A DNA stretch of 21,607 nt from Firmicutes bacterium CAG:646. GTDB taxonomy: Bacteria; Bacillota; Clostridia; Lachnospirales; Lachnospiraceae. The position numbers and the translations under genes are program-made. Under the pieces are notes generated by a model. It saw only the letters and a list, made by a program, of their open reading frames with translations. It had not been told where the DNA came from and ran no database searches. Position 1 is the first letter of the stretch. Each line of letters starts with the position of its first letter. The DNA lies in contig HF995414.1 in assembly GCA_000432335.1 (NCBI GenBank), forward strand, positions 17,456 through 39,062. Reading direction: 5' to 3'. Below, one piece after another: positions 13,873-21,607 of this stretch.

Positions 13873-16476
13873 ATGAAGCGTAGAGTATTAAAAGCCTTTG
13901 TTAGTACCATGGTAGCTGCCAGTCTTCTGTCTCAGACAGCAATGGCAGCAGTTGTTTCGGAAGAAATTTCGGGCAGTGTATCGGGGGAAACTTCTTCTGA
14001 GAATACTTCTGGATCAGAAGAAATGCAGACAGAACCGATACCGGAACAGCCGGGAGAAGTTGAAGAGATTCCAGAGACTGCACCAGAGGAGGGACAGGAA
14101 AATCTTCCGGATTCAGGAGCAGATGAGATTCCAGGGGTGATGGCAGAAGGAAATGATTTTATCCCAGATTCTGTATCACCGAACATAGTGGTGGACTGGA
14201 AGTTTGATTCCGATTATTTTAAGTCCGGCAGTTTGGCAACCAATGATCTGGTAATTTGGGATGCGTCAGGAAATGGAAATAATCTGCAGTTGAATACCCA
14301 GAGAGTTCCGCAAGGTCAGAATGCCGCTTCCTATATGAGTTTTGGAATCGACAGTATCAGCGGAGCAGCAGAAACAGAAAGTCTTCAGATGGGACCGTCC
14401 TCTGGAAATAAAAAGGAAGGCGCATTTTTTGAAACGGTTACAGAAGCGCCCATGAATGAAGAAGAGTTTACAGAAGGTTATACGATTGAGGCAATCATCA
14501 AAGTTCCGTATAATGTATCTGCCTGGTCTTCTGTTTTCGGACAGAAAGGAACAGGAAAGCTGGCAGGGATGCAAGGAGGAGAACCGGAATCCAACGGAGG
14601 GTTAAATATTTCCGGTTCCCGGGAATTACAGTGGAATCCCTGGACTACGAATAATACAGAAATTAAGGATAATCCTACCACTTGGTCCGATGCGGGAGGA
14701 ATTCAGCCGGATAAATGGCATCACATAGTAATCAAAAATAATGGTCACAGTACTGTGATGATCGTAGATGGAATCCAGGTGCAGCGATGTAATACTTTTC
14801 AGAAACAGGTAGGTATTCAATCCCTGAATGTGGGAGGTGAGAAAGGCTGGGTTGTGGGAACTGCCTATTGGAGTGAAGCGGAGAGCTTTTCAGAAAGCGC
14901 CTGCGGAGATGCTATTTTTAAGGGTTCCATTCAGGAAATCCGCATGTCTCGTGGAGTGATCGATCCGTCAGAGTATCTGGTACAGGAGCATGTGGTGGAT
15001 GATCGTTACAACATTGCTGGAAATAATGATCCATACGAAGATCTGGCAGGAGAGAATAATTATACGTTTGTAAATATCCCGGATCCTCAGTATCAGACCC
15101 AGTACAAACCGGAGATCCTTGATGCTCAGATGGAATGGATTCGTGATAATCGGGAACGGCTGAATACCGCAATGGCTATCTGTGTGGGGGACGTAACGCA
15201 GGACGATACAGAGAGAGAATATCAGCTGGCAGATCAGGCATTCCGTATTTTGGATGAAGCGAATATGCCGTATCTTGTCACAGATGGCAATCATGATGGG
15301 GAACGTTTTAAGGAATATTTTAGTGGTTCCCGTTATGAAGGAGACCTGGGCTATCAGGGAACAGGACCTTCCGGCATTTCCAGTTACTCTATCATTCGTG
15401 CGGGATCCTATGAATATTTGTTCCTTTCTCTTCCATGGGAAGCGACGGATCTTGCAGCAGATGAAGCATGGATTTTGGATGTACTGAATACGCACAAAGA
15501 GAATCCTACGATTATTTTTTCACATTTTAATCAAGAGGTAGATACGTTTGTGAAACCTTTCGACCAGGTATTTATGACAGTGCGCGGTCATATCGAAGAT
15601 CGCTGGGTAGATAGTTTTGAAAATAATTTTGGACATCAGGTGATTGATGTAGTGACAAACTTTCAGTTTGATTTGTATGGAGGAAATGGATGGCTTTCTA
15701 CCATGGAATTTGATGAAAATGCCAATCAGATCAGATTCCGCAGTTACTCTCCATGGGTGGAGAAGAAAATGAAGATTTTGAATGGAGAAGTGGAGAATAA
15801 CGGCATTCTGCTCTCCGACGAAATGCACCTGTTTCCATTTGATAAGCTGAATAATCATGTAAAGGCTACGGATAATATGACCGTGGATATGAATTTTCAG
15901 GAACGTTTCCCGGAATCCACCGTTTCTACGAAAGAGTTAGAGGAGAGGGCAAAAAAGCTTTCCGAGGAAATTCGTGTAGCAGAAGAATTGCTTTCTAACG
16001 CCAATGAACTTCAGTATAGCGATGCAGATCGGAAAGCTTTGCAGGAAAAAATAGATGCAGCAAAAGTATGTTACGAGGAATATGATTCCATTACTTCCGT
16101 AACCCCGACAGAGAAGCTGGAAGAATTAAATGAAAAAATGAGAGCGGCGCTGCAGGCGTTATCCGAGGCGATAGAACTGTTTAAGAACAGTGCGGCAGTT
16201 GAGACACCAACACCAAGTCCGACACCAACACCGGAGGATGAGGGAAAAGATACGAAACCTACTGTAACACCGACCCCTACAGCTCAGCCAACACCTACAG
16301 CGAAACCAACATCTACAGCGAAACCAACGCCACAGACGTCTTCTCAGGGGACAAATCCTGAGACAGGAGATCAAAATGGAATGCAGGGGAATCTTGCCTT
16401 GATTTCCTTCCTGCTTTCTGCAGGTGTTATCGTTGGAATGTGGGTGAGGAAAAAACGTTTACAGAATCAGAAATAA
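13873..16476 (+). CDS. Secreted, sortase-anchored LamG-like/metallophosphoesterase protein
   Basis: This 867-residue surface enzyme begins with a signal peptide (MKRRVLKAF, hydrophobic core, AMA cleavage site near residue 25). An acidic Ser/Glu/Pro-rich linker runs to about 103. A concanavalin-A/LamG-like domain follows (about 105-375; starts VVDWKFDS, contains GNGNNL and a GWVVGTAYWSEAE block). The metallophosphoesterase (about 397-660) has DPQ (404-406, Gln where His is usual), GD (Asp440), GNHD (472-475), His551 and GHIED (572-576, Glu at the second His of GHxH). A FIVAR-like helical region (about 690-775) and a Thr-Pro linker lead to NPETG (828-832), a membrane span and RKKRLQNQK, which is a sortase signal. 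AGGGGG (13861-13866) precedes the ATG. Role: cell-wall phosphoesterase that may bind glycans; substrate unknown. Confidence 0.9.
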   Translation: MKRRVLKAFVSTMVAASLLSQTAMAAVVSEEISGSVSGETSSENTSGSEEMQTEPIPEQPGEVEEIPETAPEEGQENLPDSGADEIPGVMAEGNDFIPDSVSPNIVVDWKFDSDYFKSGSLATNDLVIWDASGNGNNLQLNTQRVPQGQNAASYMSFGIDSISGAAETESLQMGPSSGNKKEGAFFETVTEAPMNEEEFTEGYTIEAIIKVPYNVSAWSSVFGQKGTGKLAGMQGGEPESNGGLNISGSRELQWNPWTTNNTEIKDNPTTWSDAGGIQPDKWHHIVIKNNGHSTVMIVDGIQVQRCNTFQKQVGIQSLNVGGEKGWVVGTAYWSEAESFSESACGDAIFKGSIQEIRMSRGVIDPSEYLVQEHVVDDRYNIAGNNDPYEDLAGENNYTFVNIPDPQYQTQYKPEILDAQMEWIRDNRERLNTAMAICVGDVTQDDTEREYQLADQAFRILDEANMPYLVTDGNHDGERFKEYFSGSRYEGDLGYQGTGPSGISSYSIIRAGSYEYLFLSLPWEATDLAADEAWILDVLNTHKENPTIIFSHFNQEVDTFVKPFDQVFMTVRGHIEDRWVDSFENNFGHQVIDVVTNFQFDLYGGNGWLSTMEFDENANQIRFRSYSPWVEKKMKILNGEVENNGILLSDEMHLFPFDKLNNHVKATDNMTVDMNFQERFPESTVSTKELEERAKKLSEEIRVAEELLSNANELQYSDADRKALQEKIDAAKVCYEEYDSITSVTPTEKLEELNEKMRAALQALSEAIELFKNSAAVETPTPSPTPTPEDEGKDTKPTVTPTPTAQPTPTAKPTSTAKPTPQTSSQGTNPETGDQNGMQGNLALISFLLSAGVIVGMWVRKKRLQNQK
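16273..16326 (+). repeat. Three tandem 18-bp repeats in the Thr-Pro linker
   Basis: Three 18-nt units (16273-16290, 16291-16308, 16309-16326; third unit ACATCTACAGCGAAACCA) encode TPTAQP, TPTAKP and TSTAKP within the wall-spanning linker of the surface phosphoesterase. The repeat number probably varies between strains and changes how far the enzyme reaches. Confidence 0.85.
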
Positions 16477-16509
16477 AAAAGACGAAAGAAAAGAGTAGAG
16501 AGACAGAAA

Positions 16510-18282
16510 ATGACAGAGAAAAGTAAGATGACAGCTCATGTGGTAGCGCACTGGAAGTTTGATTCCAGATATTTTAAAGAAGGAAGTCTGGCGGAAAAAA
16601 ATCTGGTATTGCAGGATCTTTCCGGCAATGGAAATAATTTGCGTCTGAATACAGACAGAGTTCCAGAAGGAGAAGCGGTATCTTCTTATATAAGTTTTCC
16701 TGCTGATAATATAGAGGGAGATTCCGAGACACAGTGTCTTTGGATTACGCCGAAAGACACGGGAGCAGGAAAGAAAACAGGCGCTTTTTTTGAAACAGCG
16801 CCGGGTGTGCCTCTGCAGGAAGAAGAATTTTGCCAGGGTTATACGATGGAGATTATTTTAAAACTGCCGGCTGAGATTTGCGACTGGTCTGGGATTCTGG
16901 GACAGAAAGGTACCGGAAAACTGGCAGGGATGCAGGGGGGAGAAACGGAATCGAATGGCGGTTTAAGTGTATCGGAGTCAGGCGAAATGCAGTGGAATCC
17001 CTGGACTGTGAATAACGGAGAAATTTTGGACAATCCTACAACCTGGTCAGATGCAGGGGGTGTTCAGTATGAAAAATGGCATTATGTGGTGATTAAAAAT
17101 GACGGGGAAAGTACCGTGATGATCGTAGACGGAGTACAGGTACAGCGATGTAATACCTTCCAGAAACAAGCGGGAATTTGCACGTTGAATACAGGAGATC
17201 AGAGAGGCTGGGTTGTTGGAACCTCTTATTGGAGTGAAGCGGAGACTTTTTCCGAGGCTGCCTGCGGAGATGCGATTTTCCGGGGATTCATTCAGGAAAT
17301 CAGGATGTCCTGTGGGCTGCTGGATGTTTCTGAATATCTGGTGCAGCAGTGCAGTGCAGATGAGCGTTATGATATTCCGGGGGATAATGAACCTTATCCG
17401 GCGCTTGCGCATCAAAAAAATTATACCTTTGTCAATATTCCAGATCCCCAGTACCAGACCCAATATAAACCGGAGATTGTAGATGCTCAGATGGAATGGA
17501 TTCGTGATAACCGTGAGAAGTATCATATCGCCATGACGCTTTGTGTGGGAGATCTGAGTCAGGATGGAACGGAGAGGGAATATCAGCGGGCAGATCAGGC
17601 ATTTTCCATTTTGGATCAGGCAGGGATTTCTTATCTGGTTACAGATGGAAATCATGACAATGCTGCCTATAAAAAATATTTTGGCGGAAACCGTTACGAG
17701 AATATGGAGGGATATCAGGGGACGGGACCTTCCGGAATCTCCAGCTATATGATTCGTTCCGCCGGTTCTTATGAATATCTGTTTTTGTCCCTGCCCTGGG
17801 AGCCGGAAGATCTGGAAGCAGATAAGGAATGGGTTTTGCAAGTGCTGCGTACCCATCGGGAGAATCCTACGATTATCTTTTCCCATTTTAATGAGGAAAT
17901 GGAAACGTATGTAAAACCTTTTGATCAGGTATTTATGACGGTGCGCGGTCATATTGAAGATCGCTGGGTAGATACCTTTGAAAATGATTATGGGCATATG
18001 GTGATCGACGTGGTAACAAATTATCAATTTGATCTTTACGGTGGAAATGGGTGGCTTTCTGCTATGGAATTTGATGAAGAAGCGCAGCAGATTTTGTTTC
18101 ATTGTTATTCCCCGTGGGTAGAAAAGAAGAGAAAAATTCTGGCGGGGGAACTGCCGAATACAGGTATTCTGCTTTCTGATGAGATGCGCCTGTTTTCCTT
18201 TGACAAGCTTTGTAACCGGATGAAAGAGACGGATAATACCGCAGTCAAAATAGATTTTGAAAAGAGATTTACCATAGAGTAA
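16510..18282 (+). CDS. LamG-like/metallophosphoesterase paralogue without export signal
   Basis: This 590-residue protein repeats the core of its upstream neighbour: LamG-like domain (about residues 10-290, starting VVAHWKFDS) and metallophosphoesterase (about 305-585). The same motifs are present: DPQ (Asp312), CVGD, GNHD (380-383), FSHFN and GHIED. By eye the phosphoesterase parts are about 70% identical. It has no signal peptide, FIVAR-like region, Thr-Pro linker, sortase motif or membrane span, so it is predicted cytoplasmic. The ATG follows the neighbour's stop after 33 bp, with only a weak purine-rich ribosome binding site (GAGAGAC). A second in-frame ATG at 16528 has no better site. 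It shares the upstream promoter and ends at a strong terminator. It probably arose by tandem duplication. Why a lectin-type domain would be kept inside the cell is unexplained. Confidence 0.88.
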   Translation: MTEKSKMTAHVVAHWKFDSRYFKEGSLAEKNLVLQDLSGNGNNLRLNTDRVPEGEAVSSYISFPADNIEGDSETQCLWITPKDTGAGKKTGAFFETAPGVPLQEEEFCQGYTMEIILKLPAEICDWSGILGQKGTGKLAGMQGGETESNGGLSVSESGEMQWNPWTVNNGEILDNPTTWSDAGGVQYEKWHYVVIKNDGESTVMIVDGVQVQRCNTFQKQAGICTLNTGDQRGWVVGTSYWSEAETFSEAACGDAIFRGFIQEIRMSCGLLDVSEYLVQQCSADERYDIPGDNEPYPALAHQKNYTFVNIPDPQYQTQYKPEIVDAQMEWIRDNREKYHIAMTLCVGDLSQDGTEREYQRADQAFSILDQAGISYLVTDGNHDNAAYKKYFGGNRYENMEGYQGTGPSGISSYMIRSAGSYEYLFLSLPWEPEDLEADKEWVLQVLRTHRENPTIIFSHFNEEMETYVKPFDQVFMTVRGHIEDRWVDTFENDYGHMVIDVVTNYQFDLYGGNGWLSAMEFDEEAQQILFHCYSPWVEKKRKILAGELPNTGILLSDEMRLFSFDKLCNRMKETDNTAVKIDFEKRFTIE

Positions 18283-18301
18283 ACAGTATTTTATAACATG
18301 A

Positions 18302-18341
18302 GAAGCTTTCTTGCAGAATTCTGTGGGGAAGCTTCTTTTTT
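18302..18341 (+). terminator. Rho-independent terminator after the LamG-phosphoesterase pair
   Basis: GAAGCTTTC (18302-18310) pairs with GGAAGCTTC (18327-18335) over 9 bp with one wobble. The loop contains the palindrome CAGAATTCTG, and TTTTTT (18336-18341) follows directly. Confidence 0.93.
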
Positions 18342-18352
18342 GTCTCCTTCTG

Positions 18353-18381
18353 TTGAAAAATGTCAGGTAATGTGCTAAATT
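18353..18381 (+). promoter_or_regulatory. Candidate promoter for the ibrA-ibrB-helD operon
   Basis: TTGAAA (18353-18358) and TAAATT (18376-18381) are separated by 17 nt, with TGC before the -10 making an extended -10. It starts 12 bp after the previous terminator and gives a leader of about 40 nt to the TTG at 18430. Confidence 0.6.
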
Positions 18382-18429
18382 GTAAACCGTGACTATTGGA
18401 AAAAAATGGTAATTTCAGGAGGGGTTTGC

Positions 18430-19755
18430 TTGAAAAGAGAATATATGGAAGAAAATGTATACGATGCATTTTTACGTCGGATGAAGCTGATCTTTGAAGA
18501 GTTCGATCATATTTTCATTTCATTTTCCGGTGGAAAGGACAGCGGTTTACTGCTAAATCTGGTATTGGATTATAGAAATAAGTATTTTCCTGAAAAAAAA
18601 CTGGGAGTATTTCATCAGGATTTTGAGGCGCAGTATACCGTGACTTCAGAATATATAGAACGAACTTTTGAGAGAATCAAAGATCAGGTAGAGCCGTACT
18701 GGGTTTGTCTTCCCATGGCAACCAGAACGGCGGTGAGCAGTTATGAGATGTACTGGTATCCGTGGGATGATAAGAAAAAAGAGAGTTGGGTGCGCCCGAT
18801 GCCGGAGAAGGAATATGTGATCAATCTGGAAAATAATCCGATTACTACGTATCACTATCGGATGCATCAGGAAGACCTTGCAAAACAGTTTGGAAGGTGG
18901 TATCGGATGGCCCATGGAGGGGGAAAAACCGTCTGTCTTCTGGGAATGCGCGCAGATGAGTCCATGCAGAGGTACAGTGGGTTTTTAAATATGCAAAGCG
19001 GGTATAAAGGCGAGTGCTGGATCAGTCCGCAGTTTAAAGATGTCTGGGCAGCGTCACCTCTGTATGACTGGGGGCATCAGGATATCTGGCATGCCAATTA
19101 TCTTTTTGATTACGATTATAACCAACTGTATGATTTGTATTATAAAGCCGGATTAAAGGTATCTCAGATGCGTGTGGCTTCTCCGTTTAACGACTATTCA
19201 AAGGATTCTCTGAATCTTTACCGAGTGATCGATCCCCAGGTATGGGTGAACCTGGTAGGGCGTGTGAGAGGAGCTAATTTTGCCAGCATTTATGGACGGA
19301 CGAAGGCTATGGGATATCGAAATGTCACGCTTCCGGAGGGACATACATGGAAATCTTATACCATTTTTCTTCTGGATACTCTTCCAGCGCGTATTCGGAA
19401 TAATTACATAAAAAAATTTAATACATCCATTCATTTCTGGCATAATACGGGGGGCGGATTGGATGAAGATACGATTCAGGAGCTTTTGGATCATGGATAT
19501 AAGATTCAGAGAAACGGCGTATCGAATTATACGTTAAAGAAAAAATCCCGGATCATTTTTACGGAGAAAATTCCTGATGATACCGACGATATCCGTTCTA
19601 CCAAGGATATTCCCAGTTGGAAACGGATGTGCTACTGTATTCTGAAAAACGATCACAACTGTCGTTTTATGGGGTTTGGACTTACCAGAGAACAGCAGAA
19701 AAGGGTTGATATCATCAGAAGCAAATATAAGAGCGTGGAGGATATGGAAATATGA
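18430..19755 (+). CDS. ibrA: IbrA-like PAPS-reductase/DUF3440 protein
   Basis: This 441-residue cytoplasmic protein belongs to the PAPS-reductase/ATP-pyrophosphatase fold. The PP-loop is SGGKDS (33-38); VFHQDFEAQY (60-69) and GMRADESMQRY (172-182) follow in the family order. The DUF3440 C-terminus ends in a cysteine block, CYCILKNDHNC (401-411) then RFMGFG. In Escherichia coli IbrA acts with IbrB to raise expression of immunoglobulin-binding eib genes; its chemistry is not settled to my knowledge. The fold suggests ATP-dependent activation or sulfur-type chemistry. I choose TTG 18430 because AGGAGGGG (18417-18424) is well spaced before it. ATG 18406 lies upstream of that site, and ATG 18445 would remove residues usually present (MKREY start). 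It overlaps ibrB by 4 bp (ATGA). Confidence 0.88.
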   Translation: MKREYMEENVYDAFLRRMKLIFEEFDHIFISFSGGKDSGLLLNLVLDYRNKYFPEKKLGVFHQDFEAQYTVTSEYIERTFERIKDQVEPYWVCLPMATRTAVSSYEMYWYPWDDKKKESWVRPMPEKEYVINLENNPITTYHYRMHQEDLAKQFGRWYRMAHGGGKTVCLLGMRADESMQRYSGFLNMQSGYKGECWISPQFKDVWAASPLYDWGHQDIWHANYLFDYDYNQLYDLYYKAGLKVSQMRVASPFNDYSKDSLNLYRVIDPQVWVNLVGRVRGANFASIYGRTKAMGYRNVTLPEGHTWKSYTIFLLDTLPARIRNNYIKKFNTSIHFWHNTGGGLDEDTIQELLDHGYKIQRNGVSNYTLKKKSRIIFTEKIPDDTDDIRSTKDIPSWKRMCYCILKNDHNCRFMGFGLTREQQKRVDIIRSKYKSVEDMEI

Positions 19756-20309
19756 GTTATGTAAGTCCTGTATATCATGTGATCGCAGTGCCGGTGGAAA
19801 AAATCGTGGCAAATACGTACAATCCCAATGCGGTTGCTCCGCCGGAGATGAAACTTTTGTATGAAAGTATCAAGGCAGATGGATATACGATGCCTATCGT
19901 CTGTTATTACAGTAAAGAAAAGGATGTTTATATTATCGTAGACGGATTCCATCGGTATCGGGTGATGCTGGAGCATCAGGATATTTATGACCGAGAAAAA
20001 GGGATGATGCCCGTATCGGTGATCGACAAACCGCTGGATCAGAGAATGGCAAGTACGATTCGTCACAACAGAGCCCGCGGTACGCATGATGTCAATTTGA
20101 TGAGTAATATTGTAAAAGAATTGCAGGAACTGGGACGCTCCGATGCCTGGATCTGCAAACATCTGGGAATGGATAAAGATGAGGTGCTTCGTCTGAAACA
20201 GATTACCGGACTTGCGGCTCTCTTTAAAGATGTAAAGTTCGGACAGGCATGGAGACCGGAAGAGGACGAAGAGGAAGCAGAAGAGACGAAAGAACATTGG
20301 ATGGAATAA
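19752..20309 (+). CDS. ibrB: IbrB-like ParB/sulfiredoxin-fold protein
   Basis: This 185-residue protein has a ParB-N/sulfiredoxin-type core: PVEKIVANTYNPNAVAPPEM at the start, IIVDGFHRYRV (61-71, the box that binds nucleotide in this fold) and TIRHNRARGTHD (102-113). A helix-turn-helix-like segment follows (about 126-154, including WICKHLGMDKDEV). The tail is very acidic (EEDEEEAEETKEHWME). ParB-fold proteins bind or hydrolyse nucleotide triphosphates; the HTH suggests nucleic-acid contact. Its ATG overlaps the ibrA stop by 4 bp, so the two are made together, matching the known ibrA-ibrB arrangement. The compact length and lack of a dimerisation domain distinguish it from the chromosome-partition ParB. 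Confidence 0.9.
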   Translation: MSYVSPVYHVIAVPVEKIVANTYNPNAVAPPEMKLLYESIKADGYTMPIVCYYSKEKDVYIIVDGFHRYRVMLEHQDIYDREKGMMPVSVIDKPLDQRMASTIRHNRARGTHDVNLMSNIVKELQELGRSDAWICKHLGMDKDEVLRLKQITGLAALFKDVKFGQAWRPEEDEEEAEETKEHWME

Positions 20310-20326
20310 AAAATCAGGAAAAGAAC

Positions 20327-21607
20327 ATGAGTATGGAGAAAAAACAGGAGAGACAAAGGGAAGAGACGCATCTTCAGGAATGTCTGGAAATCATTCGGGA
20401 GAATATCGAGCGGTATGAGGAAAAAGAAAAATTGTACCGCAGGGAAGTGACAGAATTGTTTCAGGCGGTGAAAAAAGGGGAAGGTGACTCGTACGGTCAG
20501 CTGACTGCGGGACAAAACCTTTTGGAACATACGGAAAATGCCCTGAGAAAAAACCGGTCGGCGCTGAAAAAAGCGTATTTTGGAAGGGTAGACTATGAGG
20601 ATAAAACCTTTGGAGGATACGAAAGCCGCTATATCGGAAAACACGGGGTTACAAGAAATGCTGATGATGTGGTGATTGTAGACTGGAGAGCTCCGGTATC
20701 CAGCGTATATTATGAAAATGAGCTGGGAGAGGGAAGCTATGCGGTGCCGGGAAGCGAGCCTGTGGAAGTTGTGCTGGAGAAAAAGCGGACGTATGATATT
20801 CAGGGAGAAAAACTTCTGGGATATTATGACGATGATGTGGCGGCAAACGACGAACTTCTGGTAAAATATTTGTCCCAGAATAAAGAGGCAGTGCTGGGAG
20901 ACATTATTGCCACCATTCAAAAAGAGCAGAATGAAATCATCCGCGATACGCCGTTTAAGAATATTATTGTTCAGGGAGTGGCAGGAAGCGGGAAGACCAC
21001 CGTGGCGCTTCATAGAATTTCCTATATTTTGTACAACTATGAAGACCGGTATAAACCATCGGAATTTTGTATCGTTGGAAGCAGCGATACACTTTTGAAT
21101 TATATCAGCAGCGGTCTGCCGGAACTGGAAGTGAATCATGTGCGGCAGATGCGGATGGATGTATTTTTTCCCTATTTGATGGGAAGAGCATGGAAAAAGA
21201 AATACCGGGTCATAGCGGATGACAGACAGGCGCCGGTGAAGAGTAAGCTACAGTTTGTGACACGATTGGAAGAGTTTTTAAAAGAATGGCAGGACAGACA
21301 TCTGCAGACGGAGAGCATAATGGACAGGCAGTTAAAATGTATTCTCTCCAAAGAGGATATGCTGGAAACCCGTGAGAGAAATCCGCAGATGTCTCTCTAT
21401 CAATTAGAAAAACTTCTCAATCAGAGAATTGCATCCCGGATAAAGTTTTTGTGTACAGAGAGGGATGAAAACTTTCGGAAAAGCAAGCTGCAGGAGTATA
21501 AAAAATATTTTGATTCTTCCCGATACAAATGGACGGAAGTACAGTTGTATGAAACATTTCTTCGTCAGATGGAAGGACAGGAGGAAGGTTCTGACTGGAC
21601 GGCGACA
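20327..21607 (+). CDS. HelD-type superfamily 1 helicase/ATPase (3' end cut by window edge)
   Basis: The frame is open from ATG 20327 to the window end (427 codons, no stop). An N-terminal coiled-coil-like charged helix (about 1-60) is followed by the HelD-typical VIVDWRAPVSSVYYE (DWRAP at 119-123), a linker with YDDDVAANDELL, and Walker A GVAGSGKTT (217-225) in IIVQ...ALHRISYILY. HelD-family proteins of Gram-positives use ATP to pull stalled RNA polymerase off DNA and recycle it; they are about 700-770 residues, so more than a third is missing here. AGGAAAAG (20316-20323) serves as ribosome binding site; ATG 20333 is a possible alternative. It starts 17 bp after the ibrB stop with no terminator between, so co-transcription with ibrAB is likely. 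Confidence 0.93.
   Translation, partial: MSMEKKQERQREETHLQECLEIIRENIERYEEKEKLYRREVTELFQAVKKGEGDSYGQLTAGQNLLEHTENALRKNRSALKKAYFGRVDYEDKTFGGYESRYIGKHGVTRNADDVVIVDWRAPVSSVYYENELGEGSYAVPGSEPVEVVLEKKRTYDIQGEKLLGYYDDDVAANDELLVKYLSQNKEAVLGDIIATIQKEQNEIIRDTPFKNIIVQGVAGSGKTTVALHRISYILYNYEDRYKPSEFCIVGSSDTLLNYISSGLPELEVNHVRQMRMDVFFPYLMGRAWKKKYRVIADDRQAPVKSKLQFVTRLEEFLKEWQDRHLQTESIMDRQLKCILSKEDMLETRERNPQMSLYQLEKLLNQRIASRIKFLCTERDENFRKSKLQEYKKYFDSSRYKWTEVQLYETFLRQMEGQEEGSDWTAT

Noticed and set aside
17047..18102. Long open frame on the minus strand (about 351 codons) opposite the second LamG-phosphoesterase
   Set aside because: It is a shadow of a well supported gene. A similar antisense opening lies opposite the paralogue at 14968-15495, as expected from conserved codons, and there is no ribosome binding site or recognisable protein.
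20063..21139. Minus-strand open frame of about 358 codons opposite ibrB and helD
   Set aside because: The plus-strand proteins here have clear family motifs. The antisense translation is low-complexity, Phe/Ser/His-rich and resembles no family.

Overview
The window looks like chromosome from a spore-forming gut Firmicute of the Lachnospiraceae type. The grounds are strong AGGAGG-type ribosome binding sites, moderate GC content, a GerW/YtfJ sporulation gene behind a DUF2953 gene, and the overall style of the proteins. This is inference from gene content; no rRNA or other taxonomic marker is present. No tRNA, CRISPR array, transposase or phage gene was seen.

Layout. (1) 1-3101: the end of an operon. 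It holds a two-domain PPK2-type polyphosphate:AMP phosphotransferase cut by the left edge, a small conserved unknown, a DUF2953 membrane protein, GerW, and a 45-codon hydrophobic microprotein frame whose start position reads ACG. A strong terminator closes it. (2) 3109-8786: a clear sigma-A-type promoter drives an ABC-F ATPase, then MoxR ATPase, DUF58 protein, a multi-spanning DUF4129-like membrane protein, and a divergent sirtuin. Spacing is 0-25 bp, so this is probably one operon. (3) 8818-8945: a long imperfect inverted repeat sits between the convergent sirtuin and queA genes. (4) 8946-9971, minus strand: queA, with its promoter back to back with that of the next operon. (5) 10070-13772: a membrane-embedded calcineurin-like phosphoesterase is followed by a Lon-like AAA+ ATPase that lacks a protease domain. 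(6) 13816-18341: two tandem paralogues, each a LamG-like lectin fold fused to a metallophosphoesterase. The first is secreted and has a sortase signal; the second has no export signal. A strong terminator follows. (7) 18353 to the right edge: an IbrA/IbrB pair (PAPS-reductase/DUF3440 plus ParB-like), then a HelD-type helicase running off the end.

The least ordinary part is 10.1-21.6 kb. It has three metallophosphoesterases predicted to lie in three places (membrane, cell wall, cytoplasm), an AAA+ ATPase with an altered Walker B, and the IbrAB pair next to an RNA-polymerase-recycling-type helicase. Earlier oddities are the divergent sirtuin, the ACG-start microprotein and the long inverted repeat. 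Enzyme families are assigned from motifs read by eye; substrates are not known.
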